Positions 33,219-41,522 of a stretch of 53,003 nt of DNA are shown piece after piece. Under the pieces are notes generated by a model that had not been told where the DNA came from, made no database searches, and worked only from the letters and a program-made list of their open reading frames with translations. The position numbers were made by a program, and so were the translations under genes. Position 1 is the stretch's first letter. The number at the start of each line of letters is the position of its first letter. This DNA is from Kocuria sp. (GTDB taxonomy: Bacteria; Actinomycetota; Actinomycetes; Actinomycetales; Micrococcaceae), in NCBI RefSeq assembly GCF_030530945.1, contig NZ_JAUMTZ010000002.1, positions 121,672 to 174,674 of the forward strand. The letters are read 5' to 3'.

Positions 33219-33812
33219 CTATCTCTCTTCTCTCGTCTCGGTTGTGGACTCCGACGTGTCCCCACCCTGACCCGCCTCGGTCATCAGCCCTGCGAGGGCG
33301 GACCAGCGGGGGTCGGTCACGTCGTGGTGGTGCGAAGGGTCGTTCTCGAGCCGGGCGCCGCACTGGGCGCACAGGCCCGGGCACTCGGCCCGGCACACCG
33401 GTTGGAACGGCAGCTGTGTGATCACTGCGTCCCGAAGCATCGGTTCGAGGTCGATCTCCTCGTCCCGCACCTCGTACACTTGCTCGTCCTCGACGTTCTC
33501 GTCACCCTGCGGGGACGGTTCGAAGACGAAAAGCTCCTGCACGTCGACCGGCAGTTCGTAGTCGATGGGGTCGAGGCATCTGCTGCACTCCCCGTGAACG
33601 CTGACGATCACGGTTCCGGACACCAGGATACCGTCGTGGACGGATTCCAGGCGCAGATCCAGCTCCATGGGCGTGCCCTCGGGCGAACCGATGAGGGCCG
33701 TCCCGAAGTCCTTCGGTGCGGGCGCCTCGACGGCCAGGGTGTCCATGGTCCCCGGGCGGTGTTCCAGTTCCCTGACGTTGAACGAGAGGGCTGAACTGTT
33801 GCGGTGATTCAC
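33219..33812 (-). CDS. DUF177 (YceD) family protein
   Basis: Conserved partner of rpmF; family members have been linked to 23S rRNA accumulation, though the exact role is unsettled. The 197-residue protein has the family core GECSRCLDPIDYELPVDVQE and the Cys-rich PVCRAECPGLCAQCG, which could bind zinc. The C-terminus DPRWSALAGL is typical. GTG at 33812 (VNHRNSSALSFNVRELEHRPG) is selected because AGGAG lies 5 nt upstream; an ATG 57 nt earlier lacks support. It leads the operon with rpmF, rnc and mutM. Confidence 0.92.
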   Translation of the reverse strand: MNHRNSSALSFNVRELEHRPGTMDTLAVEAPAPKDFGTALIGSPEGTPMELDLRLESVHDGILVSGTVIVSVHGECSRCLDPIDYELPVDVQELFVFEPSPQGDENVEDEQVYEVRDEEIDLEPMLRDAVITQLPFQPVCRAECPGLCAQCGARLENDPSHHHDVTDPRWSALAGLMTEAGQGGDTSESTTETREER

Positions 33813-33846
33813 GGAACTCCTGGCTAACGACACTGGCCGACAGAAC

Positions 33847-33852
33847 ACCTTA
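33847..33852 (-). promoter_or_regulatory. Candidate -10 for the DUF177-rpmF operon
   Basis: TAAGGT on the minus strand, 35 nt upstream of the GTG at 33812. No good -35. The gap 33813-33955 to coaD otherwise shows nothing. Confidence 0.35.
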
Positions 33853-33955
33853 GCACGCGGGACTCTCACAGATCATCCCGGCCCCCAGCCGCCCCGAAGA
33901 ACTTCCCCGGCTGCACCTCGCACCGATGGGCGGTTTCCGCCTGCTCACGGACCCG

Positions 33956-34426
33956 TCAGCGGCGGAGCACGGCCCGCAGCACGGGCTCGGGAACGAACGC
34001 GGAGACGTCTCCGCCGAGGGCCGCGACCTCCATCACGAGCGAGGAGGAGACGTGCAGCAGGGAGGGCTCACCCGGGAGGAACACCGTCTCCACACCCGTG
34101 AGCGAGCGGTTCATGGTGGCCATGGGCAGCTCGTAGTCGTAGTCCGCACCGTTGCGCAGCCCCTTGACCAGCGCCACGGCCTCCCGGCGCTCGGCGTAGT
34201 CCGCGATCAGCCCGGACTCCAACGGCTCCACCACCACGGCGGACTCGTCCGCGAAGACCTCGCGCACCAGCTCGATCCGCTCCCGCTCGTCGAAGCGGTG
34301 GGTCTTGTGCGGGTTCGTGGACACCGCCACCACCACCTCGTCGAACAGGCGGGTGGCGCGGCGGATCACCGCGCAGTGCCCCAGGTGCAGGGGGTCGAAG
34401 GATCCCGGACAGATGGCGCGTCGCAT
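33956..34426 (-). CDS. coaD: Phosphopantetheine adenylyltransferase CoaD
   Basis: Transfers AMP to 4'-phosphopantetheine in coenzyme A synthesis. The 156-residue product has PGSFDPLHLGHCAVI with the HxGH nucleotidyltransferase motif, ALVKGLRNGADYDYE, and the C-terminal LHVSSSLVMEVAALGGDVS with the (I/V)SSS-type motif. Length is normal. Usually it follows rsmD; here a plus-strand aminotransferase gene separates them. The ATG at 34426 has no ribosome site but a TAGGCT hexamer 6 nt upstream, so the mRNA is probably leaderless. Confidence 0.96.
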   Translation of the reverse strand: MRRAICPGSFDPLHLGHCAVIRRATRLFDEVVVAVSTNPHKTHRFDERERIELVREVFADESAVVVEPLESGLIADYAERREAVALVKGLRNGADYDYELPMATMNRSLTGVETVFLPGEPSLLHVSSSLVMEVAALGGDVSAFVPEPVLRAVLRR

Positions 34427-34432
34427 CCCACC

Positions 34433-34438
34433 AGCCTA
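34433..34438 (-). promoter_or_regulatory. -10 of a likely leaderless coaD transcript
   Basis: TAGGCT on the minus strand lies 6 nt before the coaD ATG. It is 14 bp from the -10 of the divergent aminotransferase gene. Confidence 0.5.
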
Positions 34439-34452
34439 GCGGGCGGGCTTCC

Positions 34453-34458
34453 TAGACT
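34453..34458 (+). promoter_or_regulatory. -10 of a likely leaderless aminotransferase transcript
   Basis: TAGACT lies 6 nt before the ATG at 34465, with no ribosome site between. The whole divergent control region is 38 bp. Confidence 0.5.
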
Positions 34459-34464
34459 GGGCCC

Positions 34465-35709
34465 ATGACCGGCAACGCACAGCACCTCACACCCACCCCG
34501 CCAGCGGGACGCCCCGCCCCCTGGCAGCGCATGGCCGCCGGCGGCGGACTCCTGGACCCCGCGGGCCGCCTGCGCTCCACGGTCTTCGAGGAGATGACGG
34601 CGCTGGCCCGCCGCACCGGTTCCGTGAACCTGGGCCAGGGCTTCCCGGACTTCGACCCGCCGCAGCAGATGGTCGACGCCGCCGCGGCCGCCCTGCGTGC
34701 GGGCCACCACCAGTACGCACCCATCACGGGTGTGCCCGTCCTGCGCGAGGCGGTCGCCGCCCACCAACGCTCCTGGTACGGGCTGGAACTGGACCCGGAG
34801 GAGCAGGTGGTGGTCTGCGCGGGCGCCACCGAGGGCGTCACCGCAGCCCTGCTGTCGCTGCTGCAGCCCGGTGACGAGGTGGTGCTGTTCGAGCCGCGCT
34901 ACGACCTCTACGGCGCGGTGGTGGAGTTCGCCGGCGCCACCGCCGTGTCCGTCCCGCTGCTGCCCCCGGCCTTCGTCCCGGATCCGGACGACCTCCGCGC
35001 GGCCTTCTCCCCGCGCACCCGCGCCGTGGTGCTCAACGACCCCCACAACCCCACCGGCACCGTGGCGTCCCGGGAGTTCAAGGAGCTGCTCGTGGAGCTG
35101 GCCGCCGAGCACGGGGCCGTGGTGATCGCGGACGAGGTCTACGAGCACCTGCGCTACGACGGCCCGCACGAGCCCCTGGCCACCCTGCCGGGTGCGGCCG
35201 GGCGCACCCTCACGGTGTCCTCGGCCGGCAAGACGTTCTCCGCCACCGGGTGGCGCGTGGGCTGGGTGAGCGGACCGCGGGAGCTGCTGCGCGGCGTCGT
35301 CGCCGTCAAGACGTACCTGTCCCACAGCGCCGCGGCGCCCCTGCAGCACGCTGTCGCGGAGGCGCTGACGCTCCCCCGGGAGTTCTTCGACGGGCTGCTC
35401 ACGGACTACCGCGAGCGCCGGGACGTGCTCCTGGCGGGGCTGGGCGCGGCGGGCCTCACTCCGCCGGAGCCGCGCGGCACGTTCTTCGCCGTCACGGACG
35501 TGAGCGACCACTACGCGCTGGCCGGGGTGGACGACGCCGCCGGGCTGGCTCAGCACTGGGCCGACGCCGCCGGGGTGGTGGGGATCCCCGTCTCGGCGTT
35601 CGCGGGTCCCGCGAACCGGGGACTCTACGCTGACTGGCTGCGGCTGGCGTTCTGCAAGCGCACCGAGGTGCTGCGGGCGGCGATGGCGGGACTGGCCGCC
35701 GCGGTCTGA
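34465..35709 (+). CDS. Class I/II PLP-dependent aminotransferase
   Basis: Fold-type I aminotransferase, 414 residues. The PLP lysine is Lys256 in SSAGKTFSATGWRVGW. NDPHNPTG (Asn ring contact), IADEVYEHLRYDG (Asp to the PLP nitrogen) and the C-terminal WLRLAFCK (Arg for the substrate carboxylate) are all present. NLGQGFPDFDPP near the start is typical of the group containing N-succinyldiaminopimelate aminotransferase (DapC) and kynurenine/methionine aminotransferases; I cannot choose among them. The gene stands alone, divergent from coaD and convergent with rsmD. Confidence 0.9.
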   Translation: MTGNAQHLTPTPPAGRPAPWQRMAAGGGLLDPAGRLRSTVFEEMTALARRTGSVNLGQGFPDFDPPQQMVDAAAAALRAGHHQYAPITGVPVLREAVAAHQRSWYGLELDPEEQVVVCAGATEGVTAALLSLLQPGDEVVLFEPRYDLYGAVVEFAGATAVSVPLLPPAFVPDPDDLRAAFSPRTRAVVLNDPHNPTGTVASREFKELLVELAAEHGAVVIADEVYEHLRYDGPHEPLATLPGAAGRTLTVSSAGKTFSATGWRVGWVSGPRELLRGVVAVKTYLSHSAAAPLQHAVAEALTLPREFFDGLLTDYRERRDVLLAGLGAAGLTPPEPRGTFFAVTDVSDHYALAGVDDAAGLAQHWADAAGVVGIPVSAFAGPANRGLYADWLRLAFCKRTEVLRAAMAGLAAAV

Positions 35710-35773
35710 GCACGGGGCAGGTTGCCGCCACCTGCGGTGTCGTGGTCGGGAGCGGCAGCGCCGTGAGCCGGCG

Positions 35774-35787
35774 CGGTCCCGGGACCG
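35774..35787. terminator. Palindrome between convergent aminotransferase and rsmD
   Basis: CGGTCCCGGGACCG is a perfect 14-nt palindrome in a 96-nt convergent gap. With flanking GC pairs it could fold as a terminator, but the loop would have to open part of the stem. Confidence 0.35.
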
Positions 35788-35805
35788 GCGACGGCCCGCG
35801 TGGCC

Positions 35806-36387
35806 TCAGCCCGCGGCCAGCTCCTCGTCCGCCTCCAGGAACCACAGGACGGTCTCCCCGTGCGCGCTGGACTCGAAACGGCGCAGCCCCGCGGGCCACG
35901 CGGGCTCCGGGGTGCGGGCCGAGCGCTCCACGGCCACCACCCCGCCGGGTCCGAGCCGCCCGACGAGCAGGGACAGCAGCCGCGCGAGCTCGCTGTTCTC
36001 CAGCGGGTACGGCGGGTCCGCGAGCACCAGGTCCCAGTGGTGGGACGCCGCGCGGCCCAGGTAACCGGCCACCCCCGCGTGCACGGTGGTGATCGCGGTC
36101 TCCGGGCAGGACGCCGCGAGCAGCGCAGCGTTCTCGCGGCACACGCCCGCCGCGGCGGCGGCCTTCTCCACCAGGGTGACGGCCGCGGCCCCCCTGCTGG
36201 CGGCCTCCAGCCCGAGCGCCCCCGAGCCGGCGAAGAGGTCCAGGACGCTGGCGTCCTGACACATGCCCCACGCGTCCAGGCGGGCGAACAGCGACTCCTT
36301 GACGCGGTCCGTGGTGGGTCGGGTGGCGGAACCCGGGACGGACTTCAACCGCAGTCCCCCGGCCCGGCCCGCAATGATGCGTGTCAT
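35806..36387 (-). CDS. rsmD: 16S rRNA (guanine966-N2)-methyltransferase RsmD
   Basis: Methylates G966 of 16S rRNA using S-adenosylmethionine. The 193-residue product begins MTRIIAGRAGGLRLKSVPG, has RPTTDRVKESLFARL, the SAM site LDLFAGSGALGLEAASRGA and the catalytic motif LADPPYPL (DPPY). The ATG at 36387 overlaps the recG stop (ATGA). Order recG-rsmD is standard. Confidence 0.96.
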   Translation of the reverse strand: MTRIIAGRAGGLRLKSVPGSATRPTTDRVKESLFARLDAWGMCQDASVLDLFAGSGALGLEAASRGAAAVTLVEKAAAAAGVCRENAALLAASCPETAITTVHAGVAGYLGRAASHHWDLVLADPPYPLENSELARLLSLLVGRLGPGGVVAVERSARTPEPAWPAGLRRFESSAHGETVLWFLEADEELAAG

Positions 36388-38663
36388 CCTCGCTCCAGAA
36401 ATGCTTGTCGATCCTCGTCCAGCACCCGTTCGATGCCCGCCCGCAGCACGGGGTGCCCCGCCAGCGTGGGATCCTCCCGGATCACGTCCTCGGCGGCCAC
36501 CCGGGCGCGCGCCACGAGCTCCTCGTCCCGCAGCACCCCCACCCAGCGCAGCCCGGAGCGGCCCCCGGACTGGGAGGCGCCGAGGATGTCCCCCTCCTTG
36601 CGCAGCCGCAGGTCCGTTTCTGCCAGCTCGAAGCCGTCCGTGGTGGCGGCCACGGCGTCCAGGCGGGCCCGCGCAGGGTGCTCCGGGGGCACACGGGTCA
36701 CGAGCAGGCACGTGCTGGCGTGCTCACCGCGGCCGATGCGCCCGCGCAGCTGGTGCAGCTGGGAGATCCCGAAGCGCTCCGGGTCCAGCACCACCATGAG
36801 CGTGGCGTTGGGGACGTCCACCCCCACCTCCACCACGGTGGTGGAGACCAGCACGTCCACTTCTCCGGCGTCGAACGCGGCCATGGTGCCCGCCTTGGTC
36901 TGCGCGTCCTGGCGCCCGTGCAGCGCGGCCACCCGGGCTCCCCGCAGCTCCGGCCGCGCCCCCACCAGCTCGTGCAGCCACGCGACGGTGGCCGGTTCGG
37001 GCTCGTCCGGCCGGGCCGCCACGGAGGCGCACAGGGACGTGAAGGGCGGCAGGGCGGCGTCGTCGCCGATCTTGGGGGCCACCACGTAGACCTGCCGGCC
37101 GCGCGCCACGTGCTCCGCCGCGAGCGCCCACACCCGCCGCTCCCACGCGGGGCCGTGCTCGGCGATGCCCACCACGAAGGTCTCGATGGGCCGGCGCCCG
37201 CCGGGCAGCTCGCGCAGGGTGCTCACGTCCAGGTCCCCAAAGACCGTCATGGCCACGGTGCGCGGGATGGGGGTGGCCGTCATGACGAGGGTGTGCGGCA
37301 CCTGCCCGGCCTTGTCCCGCAGGGCGTCGCGCTGCTCCACCCCGAAGCGGTGCTGCTCGTCCACGACCGCGAGCCCCAGCTCCGCGAACTGCACGCGATC
37401 CTGGATCAGCGCGTGCGTGCCCACCACGATCCCGGCGGCACCGCTGGCGATGTCCAGCAGCGCGCGCCGTCGAGCAGCCGCCGACATGCTGCCGGTGAGG
37501 AGCGTGACCCCGGTGGCCAGCGGGTCCCCGCCGAGCTGCCCGGGGGCCGCCAGGGGGCCCAGCAGGGCCGTGATCTTCTCGTGGTGCTGGGTGGCGAGCA
37601 CCTCGGTGGGGGCGAGCAGGGCCGCCTGGCCGCCGCTGTCCACCACCTGCAGCATGGCCCGCAGCGCCACCACGGTCTTGCCGGAGCCCACGTCCCCCTG
37701 CAGCAGCCGGTTCATGGGGGCGGTCCCGGACAGCTCCCGCGCGATCTGCTCCCCCACCTCGCGCTGCCCCGGGGTGAGCTCGAACGGCAGGGAGGCGTCG
37801 AAGCGGGCGAGCAGGCCGTCCTGCCGCGGGGGTCGGGGATCCACCGGGTGGGCGGCGTGCTCCGCGCGGCGGCGCATCAGCTCGGTCTGCAGGACGAAGG
37901 CCTCCTGGAAGCGGAAGCGGCGCTGCGCCGCCTCGCACGCCTCCACGGTCTCGGGCCGGTGCAGGTCCCGGTACGCCTGCTCCAGCGGGGGCAGCCCCTC
38001 CGCGGCGAGCAGCTCGGGCGCCAGCGGGTCCTCCAGGGTGTCGAGGTCGGCGGTGAGCAGCACCTGCTGGACCAGCTTCGCGATCCGCGGGGTGGTGAGC
38101 TTGCCGGCCTCGGGGTATACCGGGATGGGCAGCAGCTCCCCGGACCCGGACGTGGAGCCGGTCACCTGCTCCGGGGTCTCCACGGGGGCGTAGTCCGCGC
38201 CCGCCATGGACAGCTCACCGCGGTAGAACTCGGGTTTGCCGGTGAACAGGGCCAGGGACCCCACCGGCAGGTCCTTCTGCGCGGAGTACGCGTTGAAGAA
38301 GGTGATCTTCAGGTGGGCACCGGAGTCGTCCGCGACCGTGACGTCCGTGAGGCTTCGGCGCGGGTCGCTGCGCATCCGGCGGGTGCTGGAGCTCTCCACC
38401 CGTGCCACGAACGAGGTCCGTTCACCGGCCACGAGCTCCGTGAGCGCCTGGATGCGCCCGCGCCGGATGTAGCGCCGCGGGGCGTGGTCCAGCAGCTGGC
38501 CCACCGTGGTGATCCCCAGCTCCTTGGCGAGCACCGCCACCGTGGAGCGGGGGGACGTTCCGGGCACGTAGCGGGTGAGGGGCTGCTCGAGAGGGCCGAG
38601 AAATGCCGAGGCGGCACCCGCCCCGTGCGGGGACGTCCGGTCCCCGGACGCGGCCGTGCTCAC
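36384..38663 (-). CDS. recG: ATP-dependent DNA helicase RecG
   Basis: Remodels stalled replication forks and branched DNA. The 759-residue protein has the N-terminal wedge/OB region (LTRYVPGTSPRSTVAVLAKE), Walker A GDVGSGKTVVAL, the DEQH box VVDEQHRFGVEQRDAL, TATPIPRTVAMT, and C-terminal helicase motifs SQLHQLRGRIGRGEH. Length is slightly above the E. coli protein. The GTG at 38663 overlaps the DAK2 gene stop (GTGA). Confidence 0.97.
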   Translation of the reverse strand: MSTAASGDRTSPHGAGAASAFLGPLEQPLTRYVPGTSPRSTVAVLAKELGITTVGQLLDHAPRRYIRRGRIQALTELVAGERTSFVARVESSSTRRMRSDPRRSLTDVTVADDSGAHLKITFFNAYSAQKDLPVGSLALFTGKPEFYRGELSMAGADYAPVETPEQVTGSTSGSGELLPIPVYPEAGKLTTPRIAKLVQQVLLTADLDTLEDPLAPELLAAEGLPPLEQAYRDLHRPETVEACEAAQRRFRFQEAFVLQTELMRRRAEHAAHPVDPRPPRQDGLLARFDASLPFELTPGQREVGEQIARELSGTAPMNRLLQGDVGSGKTVVALRAMLQVVDSGGQAALLAPTEVLATQHHEKITALLGPLAAPGQLGGDPLATGVTLLTGSMSAAARRRALLDIASGAAGIVVGTHALIQDRVQFAELGLAVVDEQHRFGVEQRDALRDKAGQVPHTLVMTATPIPRTVAMTVFGDLDVSTLRELPGGRRPIETFVVGIAEHGPAWERRVWALAAEHVARGRQVYVVAPKIGDDAALPPFTSLCASVAARPDEPEPATVAWLHELVGARPELRGARVAALHGRQDAQTKAGTMAAFDAGEVDVLVSTTVVEVGVDVPNATLMVVLDPERFGISQLHQLRGRIGRGEHASTCLLVTRVPPEHPARARLDAVAATTDGFELAETDLRLRKEGDILGASQSGGRSGLRWVGVLRDEELVARARVAAEDVIREDPTLAGHPVLRAGIERVLDEDRQAFLERG

Positions 38664-39607
38664 CGGGGCTCCGCCGTGAGCGTGGTGACGGTGACGTTGC
38701 GCGCGGATCCCCGGTCACGCATCAGGTCCAGGGCCACCTCCGGGTCCGTCACGTGCACGTGCACCCGCCAGGTGTAGCCCTCCCCGTGCTCTCCCACGGC
38801 GCTGACGATCACGCTGTCCCCGGCATTGTCCAGCTGGTGGCGCAGCTCCGCGGCGTCCAGCGCGGAGAGGTCCATGGTGCCCATGACCTCGTACCCGTCC
38901 CGGTCCTCCTCCGGGGTGGCGCGCAGGGGGTGGGTGTGGTGGCGGATCAGCTCCGGCACGGGATCCGTGTACTCCTCCGTTCCGCCCAGCTCCGCGCGCA
39001 GCGCACTGAGCAGCACGAGCATTCCCAGCGCACCGGAGTCCACGGTTCCCCGTGCGGTCAGGACGGGCAGCTGGGAGACGGTGTGGACCACCGCGCGCGT
39101 GCACGCGGCGAGCATGGCGTCCAGCCACTGCACCAGCTGCTGATTGGAACCCTCCGGGGCGCTGTCCGGCACCGGGGTCTCACCGGCGGCCTGCAGGACG
39201 GAGAGCATGGTGCCCGGCACCGGCTCGGTCAGCGCGGAGGAGCAGCGCACCTGGGCGGCCACGAACGCCTCCCGCAGCTGCTCGGCAGTGAGGCGCGCGC
39301 TGCCCTCGAGCGCGGCCCCCATGGCCGCGAGCACGAGCGCGGCGAGCATCCCGGAGTTGCCGCGGGCCTCCTCCAGGGCAGCCTGCCCCGCGTACGCGAG
39401 CAGCTCGCCCACGTCCCGGCCCTCGATGAGGCGGGCGGCCTCCGCGGCGAATCCCACGGTGACGCTGAGGTTCGCGCCGGTGTCCGCGTCCGCCACGGGG
39501 AAGACGTTGAGGTTGTCCAGCACGTCCGCGTGCTCGCACAGTTGCCGGTGGGCGGTGTGCAGCCACGCGCGCATCTCGGTGGTGGAGGAGCCGGGCTTAT
39601 GGCTCAA
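38660..39607 (-). CDS. DAK2-domain protein, short FakA-like
   Basis: Resembles the kinase subunit of fatty acid kinase (FakA/YloV), which phosphorylates fatty acids bound to FakB. The DAK2 motifs are present: NVFPVADADTGANL (about residues 32-45), ARGNSGM and DSGALGMLVLL. The middle domain keeps RVHVHVTDP (the HVH zinc-site pair) but has Val where the middle-domain cysteine is expected (GYEVMG). At about 315 residues it lacks most of the C-terminal domain of the ~550-residue family. I chose the TTG at 39607, which has GAAGGA upstream; an ATG at 39574 or at 39655 is possible. It overlaps thiL upstream and recG downstream. Confidence 0.8.
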   Translation of the reverse strand: MSHKPGSSTTEMRAWLHTAHRQLCEHADVLDNLNVFPVADADTGANLSVTVGFAAEAARLIEGRDVGELLAYAGQAALEEARGNSGMLAALVLAAMGAALEGSARLTAEQLREAFVAAQVRCSSALTEPVPGTMLSVLQAAGETPVPDSAPEGSNQQLVQWLDAMLAACTRAVVHTVSQLPVLTARGTVDSGALGMLVLLSALRAELGGTEEYTDPVPELIRHHTHPLRATPEEDRDGYEVMGTMDLSALDAAELRHQLDNAGDSVIVSAVGEHGEGYTWRVHVHVTDPEVALDLMRDRGSARNVTVTTLTAEPR

Positions 39608-40709
39608 AGTGATCCCATCCTTCGACGACGTCACGGCCGAACCACTGTGCGGCACGGCGTCCGGCGATGGTCACGGCCGGGGTCGCGGACCGCTGCGGCG
39701 GCGCGTCCGCCTGGGCGGTACCGCTCTCCCGGGGCTCGTTCCCGGCTGCCGCGGGCGCACACGAGCCTATCGCACGGACCCCGGGAGGCAGCGGGGAATC
39801 CACCGGCAGGACGGCGAGCATTCCATGGTCCTCGCCGCCCGTGAGCACCCACTCCCAGGGGTCCTTCCCCACGGCCTCGCCCGCCGCCGCGAGCTGCGCC
39901 ACGGCCGGCTCCAGGGCGGCGGGATCCAGGTCGATGCACACCCCACTGGCACGGGCGATCCTGCCCGCGTCCCGCAGGAGTCCGTCCGAGACGTCCATCA
40001 TGGCGGTGGCCCCGGCCCGTGCGAGCGCGGGTCCCGCGGCCACGGGTGGTTCGGGTCGCAGCTGCGCGGCCTGCAGGGCACGACGCCGCTCGGGGGGCAC
40101 CGCGTCCCACGGCCCGGGAACGGGGCACTGCAGGGCGTCCAGCCCCGCCGCTGCGTGGCCTAGCACCCCGGCGTGGACCAGCTCCCCGCCCGCCGCCGCG
40201 CCGGTGCGCAGCACGGGGTCCTCGTCGCAGCGGCCGGTGACCGCCGCGGTGATCGACAGCTCCTGTCCCCGCCCGAGGTCCCCTCCCACCAGGGCGCACT
40301 CCGTGGCCCCGAGGTCCGTGAACGCCCGGGAGAGGCCGGAGGCGAAGCCCGTGACCCACTCCACCGGCGTGTCCGGGGGCAGGGTGAGGGACACCACCAC
40401 GGCCGTGGGCACGGCACCCATGGCGGCAACGTCCGCGAGGTTCTGCGCCGCGCACTTGCGCCCGCTCTCCTCCCCCGTGGTGCGATGGCCGCAGGGCCAG
40501 GTCCGCAGGAAGTCCTGGCCCAGGGTCAGGGTGTCGGTGGTGAGCACCACCCGGCCCCCCGGTGCGGCGACCACCGCGCAGTCGTCCCCGGGGCCCACCA
40601 GCACGTGCGGGCCGTGGGTGGTGGCCCCGGGCAGGAAGGCGTCCAGCAGCTGCGACTCGCTGAGCCGGGACACGGTGGCCCCCTCCGGTGCTGCGCGCTC
40701 GTGCGTCAT
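39597..40709 (-). CDS. thiL: Thiamine-monophosphate kinase ThiL
   Basis: Last step of thiamine pyrophosphate synthesis. The 370-residue protein has VGPGDDCAVVAAPGGRVVLTTDTL, the metal-binding NLADVAAMGAVPTAVVVSL, VGGDLGRGQELSI, MMDVSDGLLRDAGRIA and TGGEDHGMLAVLP. The acidic residues that bind Mg are kept. It is slightly longer than the family because of Ala/Pro segments near the C-terminus. The ATG at 40709 has TAGGGT 7 nt upstream and no ribosome site, so the mRNA may be leaderless. It heads thiL-DAK2-recG-rsmD. Confidence 0.95.
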   Translation of the reverse strand: MTHERAAPEGATVSRLSESQLLDAFLPGATTHGPHVLVGPGDDCAVVAAPGGRVVLTTDTLTLGQDFLRTWPCGHRTTGEESGRKCAAQNLADVAAMGAVPTAVVVSLTLPPDTPVEWVTGFASGLSRAFTDLGATECALVGGDLGRGQELSITAAVTGRCDEDPVLRTGAAAGGELVHAGVLGHAAAGLDALQCPVPGPWDAVPPERRRALQAAQLRPEPPVAAGPALARAGATAMMDVSDGLLRDAGRIARASGVCIDLDPAALEPAVAQLAAAGEAVGKDPWEWVLTGGEDHGMLAVLPVDSPLPPGVRAIGSCAPAAAGNEPRESGTAQADAPPQRSATPAVTIAGRRAAQWFGRDVVEGWDHFEP

Positions 40710-40716
40710 ACCCGAA

Positions 40717-40722
40717 ACCCTA
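40717..40722 (-). promoter_or_regulatory. -10 of a likely leaderless thiL transcript
   Basis: TAGGGT on the minus strand, 7 nt before the thiL ATG. Confidence 0.45.
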
Positions 40723-40772
40723 GCCACCTGCTCCGACCCGCACAGCACACCGCCCACGGGCACGTGCTCGCC

Positions 40773-40778
40773 TATCCT
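40773..40778 (+). promoter_or_regulatory. -10 of a likely leaderless DUF3515 transcript
   Basis: TATCCT lies 7 nt before the ATG at 40786. It faces away from the thiL -10 across 50 bp. Confidence 0.45.
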
Positions 40779-40785
40779 GGATGCC

Positions 40786-41394
40786 ATGACTCCCCCGTCC
40801 CGCACCCCGTGGCAGACGTCCGCCCCCGTGTCCCGCACCGCGCGCGCAGGCCGCCCCACGGAGGGGGGCCGTGCCCGCCACGGCGGGCGGGCGGCGTCGC
40901 ACCCGGCACGACGCCGCACGGTCACCGGCGCCGCCCTCCTGGCCGGGGCGCTCGCCCTCACCGGCTGCGAGTCCACGGTGACCGTGGACAGCGCCCCCCA
41001 CGCCAGCGACCCGGCGTGCGCGTCCGTGCTGCTCGCCATGCCGCAGAAGGTGAGCGACCTGGCGCAGCGGGAGACCTCCAGCCAGGGCACCACCGCGTAC
41101 GGCGACCCGTCCGCGATGATCGTGCGGTGCGGCGTGGCGGAGCCCGGGCCCACCACGAACCCGTGCACGGACGTGAACGGGGTGGACTGGCTCATCTCCG
41201 AGGTGGCCGACCAGAAGGGCCAGTGGCGGGCGGTGACCTACGGCCGCTCCCCCGCCACGGAGGTGCTCTTCGACGGCAACCGTGTTCCCTCCAGCACCGC
41301 GCTCGTGGACGCCGGCTCCGCCGTGCAGAACGTCCCGCAGACCCGCAAGTGCGAGTCCGTGAAGGACACGCTGGAGGACCAGGGCACGTCCTGA
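40786..41394 (+). CDS. DUF3515 family lipoprotein
   Basis: A 202-residue predicted lipoprotein: a long Arg-rich N-region (about 48 residues), then a hydrophobic stretch and lipobox LTGC. The mature domain (LLAMPQKVSDLAQRETSSQG, IVRCGVAEPGPTTNPCTDVNG, LISEVADQKGQWRAVTYGRSP) fits DUF3515, found next to ddl and thiL in actinobacteria. Cysteines in the mature domain may form disulfides outside the cell. Function unknown; the location suggests an envelope role. Confidence 0.85.
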   Translation: MTPPSRTPWQTSAPVSRTARAGRPTEGGRARHGGRAASHPARRRTVTGAALLAGALALTGCESTVTVDSAPHASDPACASVLLAMPQKVSDLAQRETSSQGTTAYGDPSAMIVRCGVAEPGPTTNPCTDVNGVDWLISEVADQKGQWRAVTYGRSPATEVLFDGNRVPSSTALVDAGSAVQNVPQTRKCESVKDTLEDQGTS

Positions 41395-41395
41395 G

Positions 41396-41522
41396 CCGCG
41401 AAACGCGGAGGGCTGGGGCGCGCCCCGCCCAGGCCCCCCGTGGTCCCGGCGCAGGCACCCGCCGCGGGCACCCGGCGGGGCTCGCCACGGGACGTGGTCC
41501 CGGGCCCGCTCGGGACGAGCGC
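41396..41522. other. Convergent gap between DUF3515 gene and ddl
   Basis: 127 nt without a gene. A small hairpin CCGCG-aaa-CGCGG (41396-41408) follows the DUF3515 stop, and further on the sequence GTGGTCCCGG occurs twice. Either could help terminate, but no strong bidirectional stem is seen. Confidence 0.4.
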
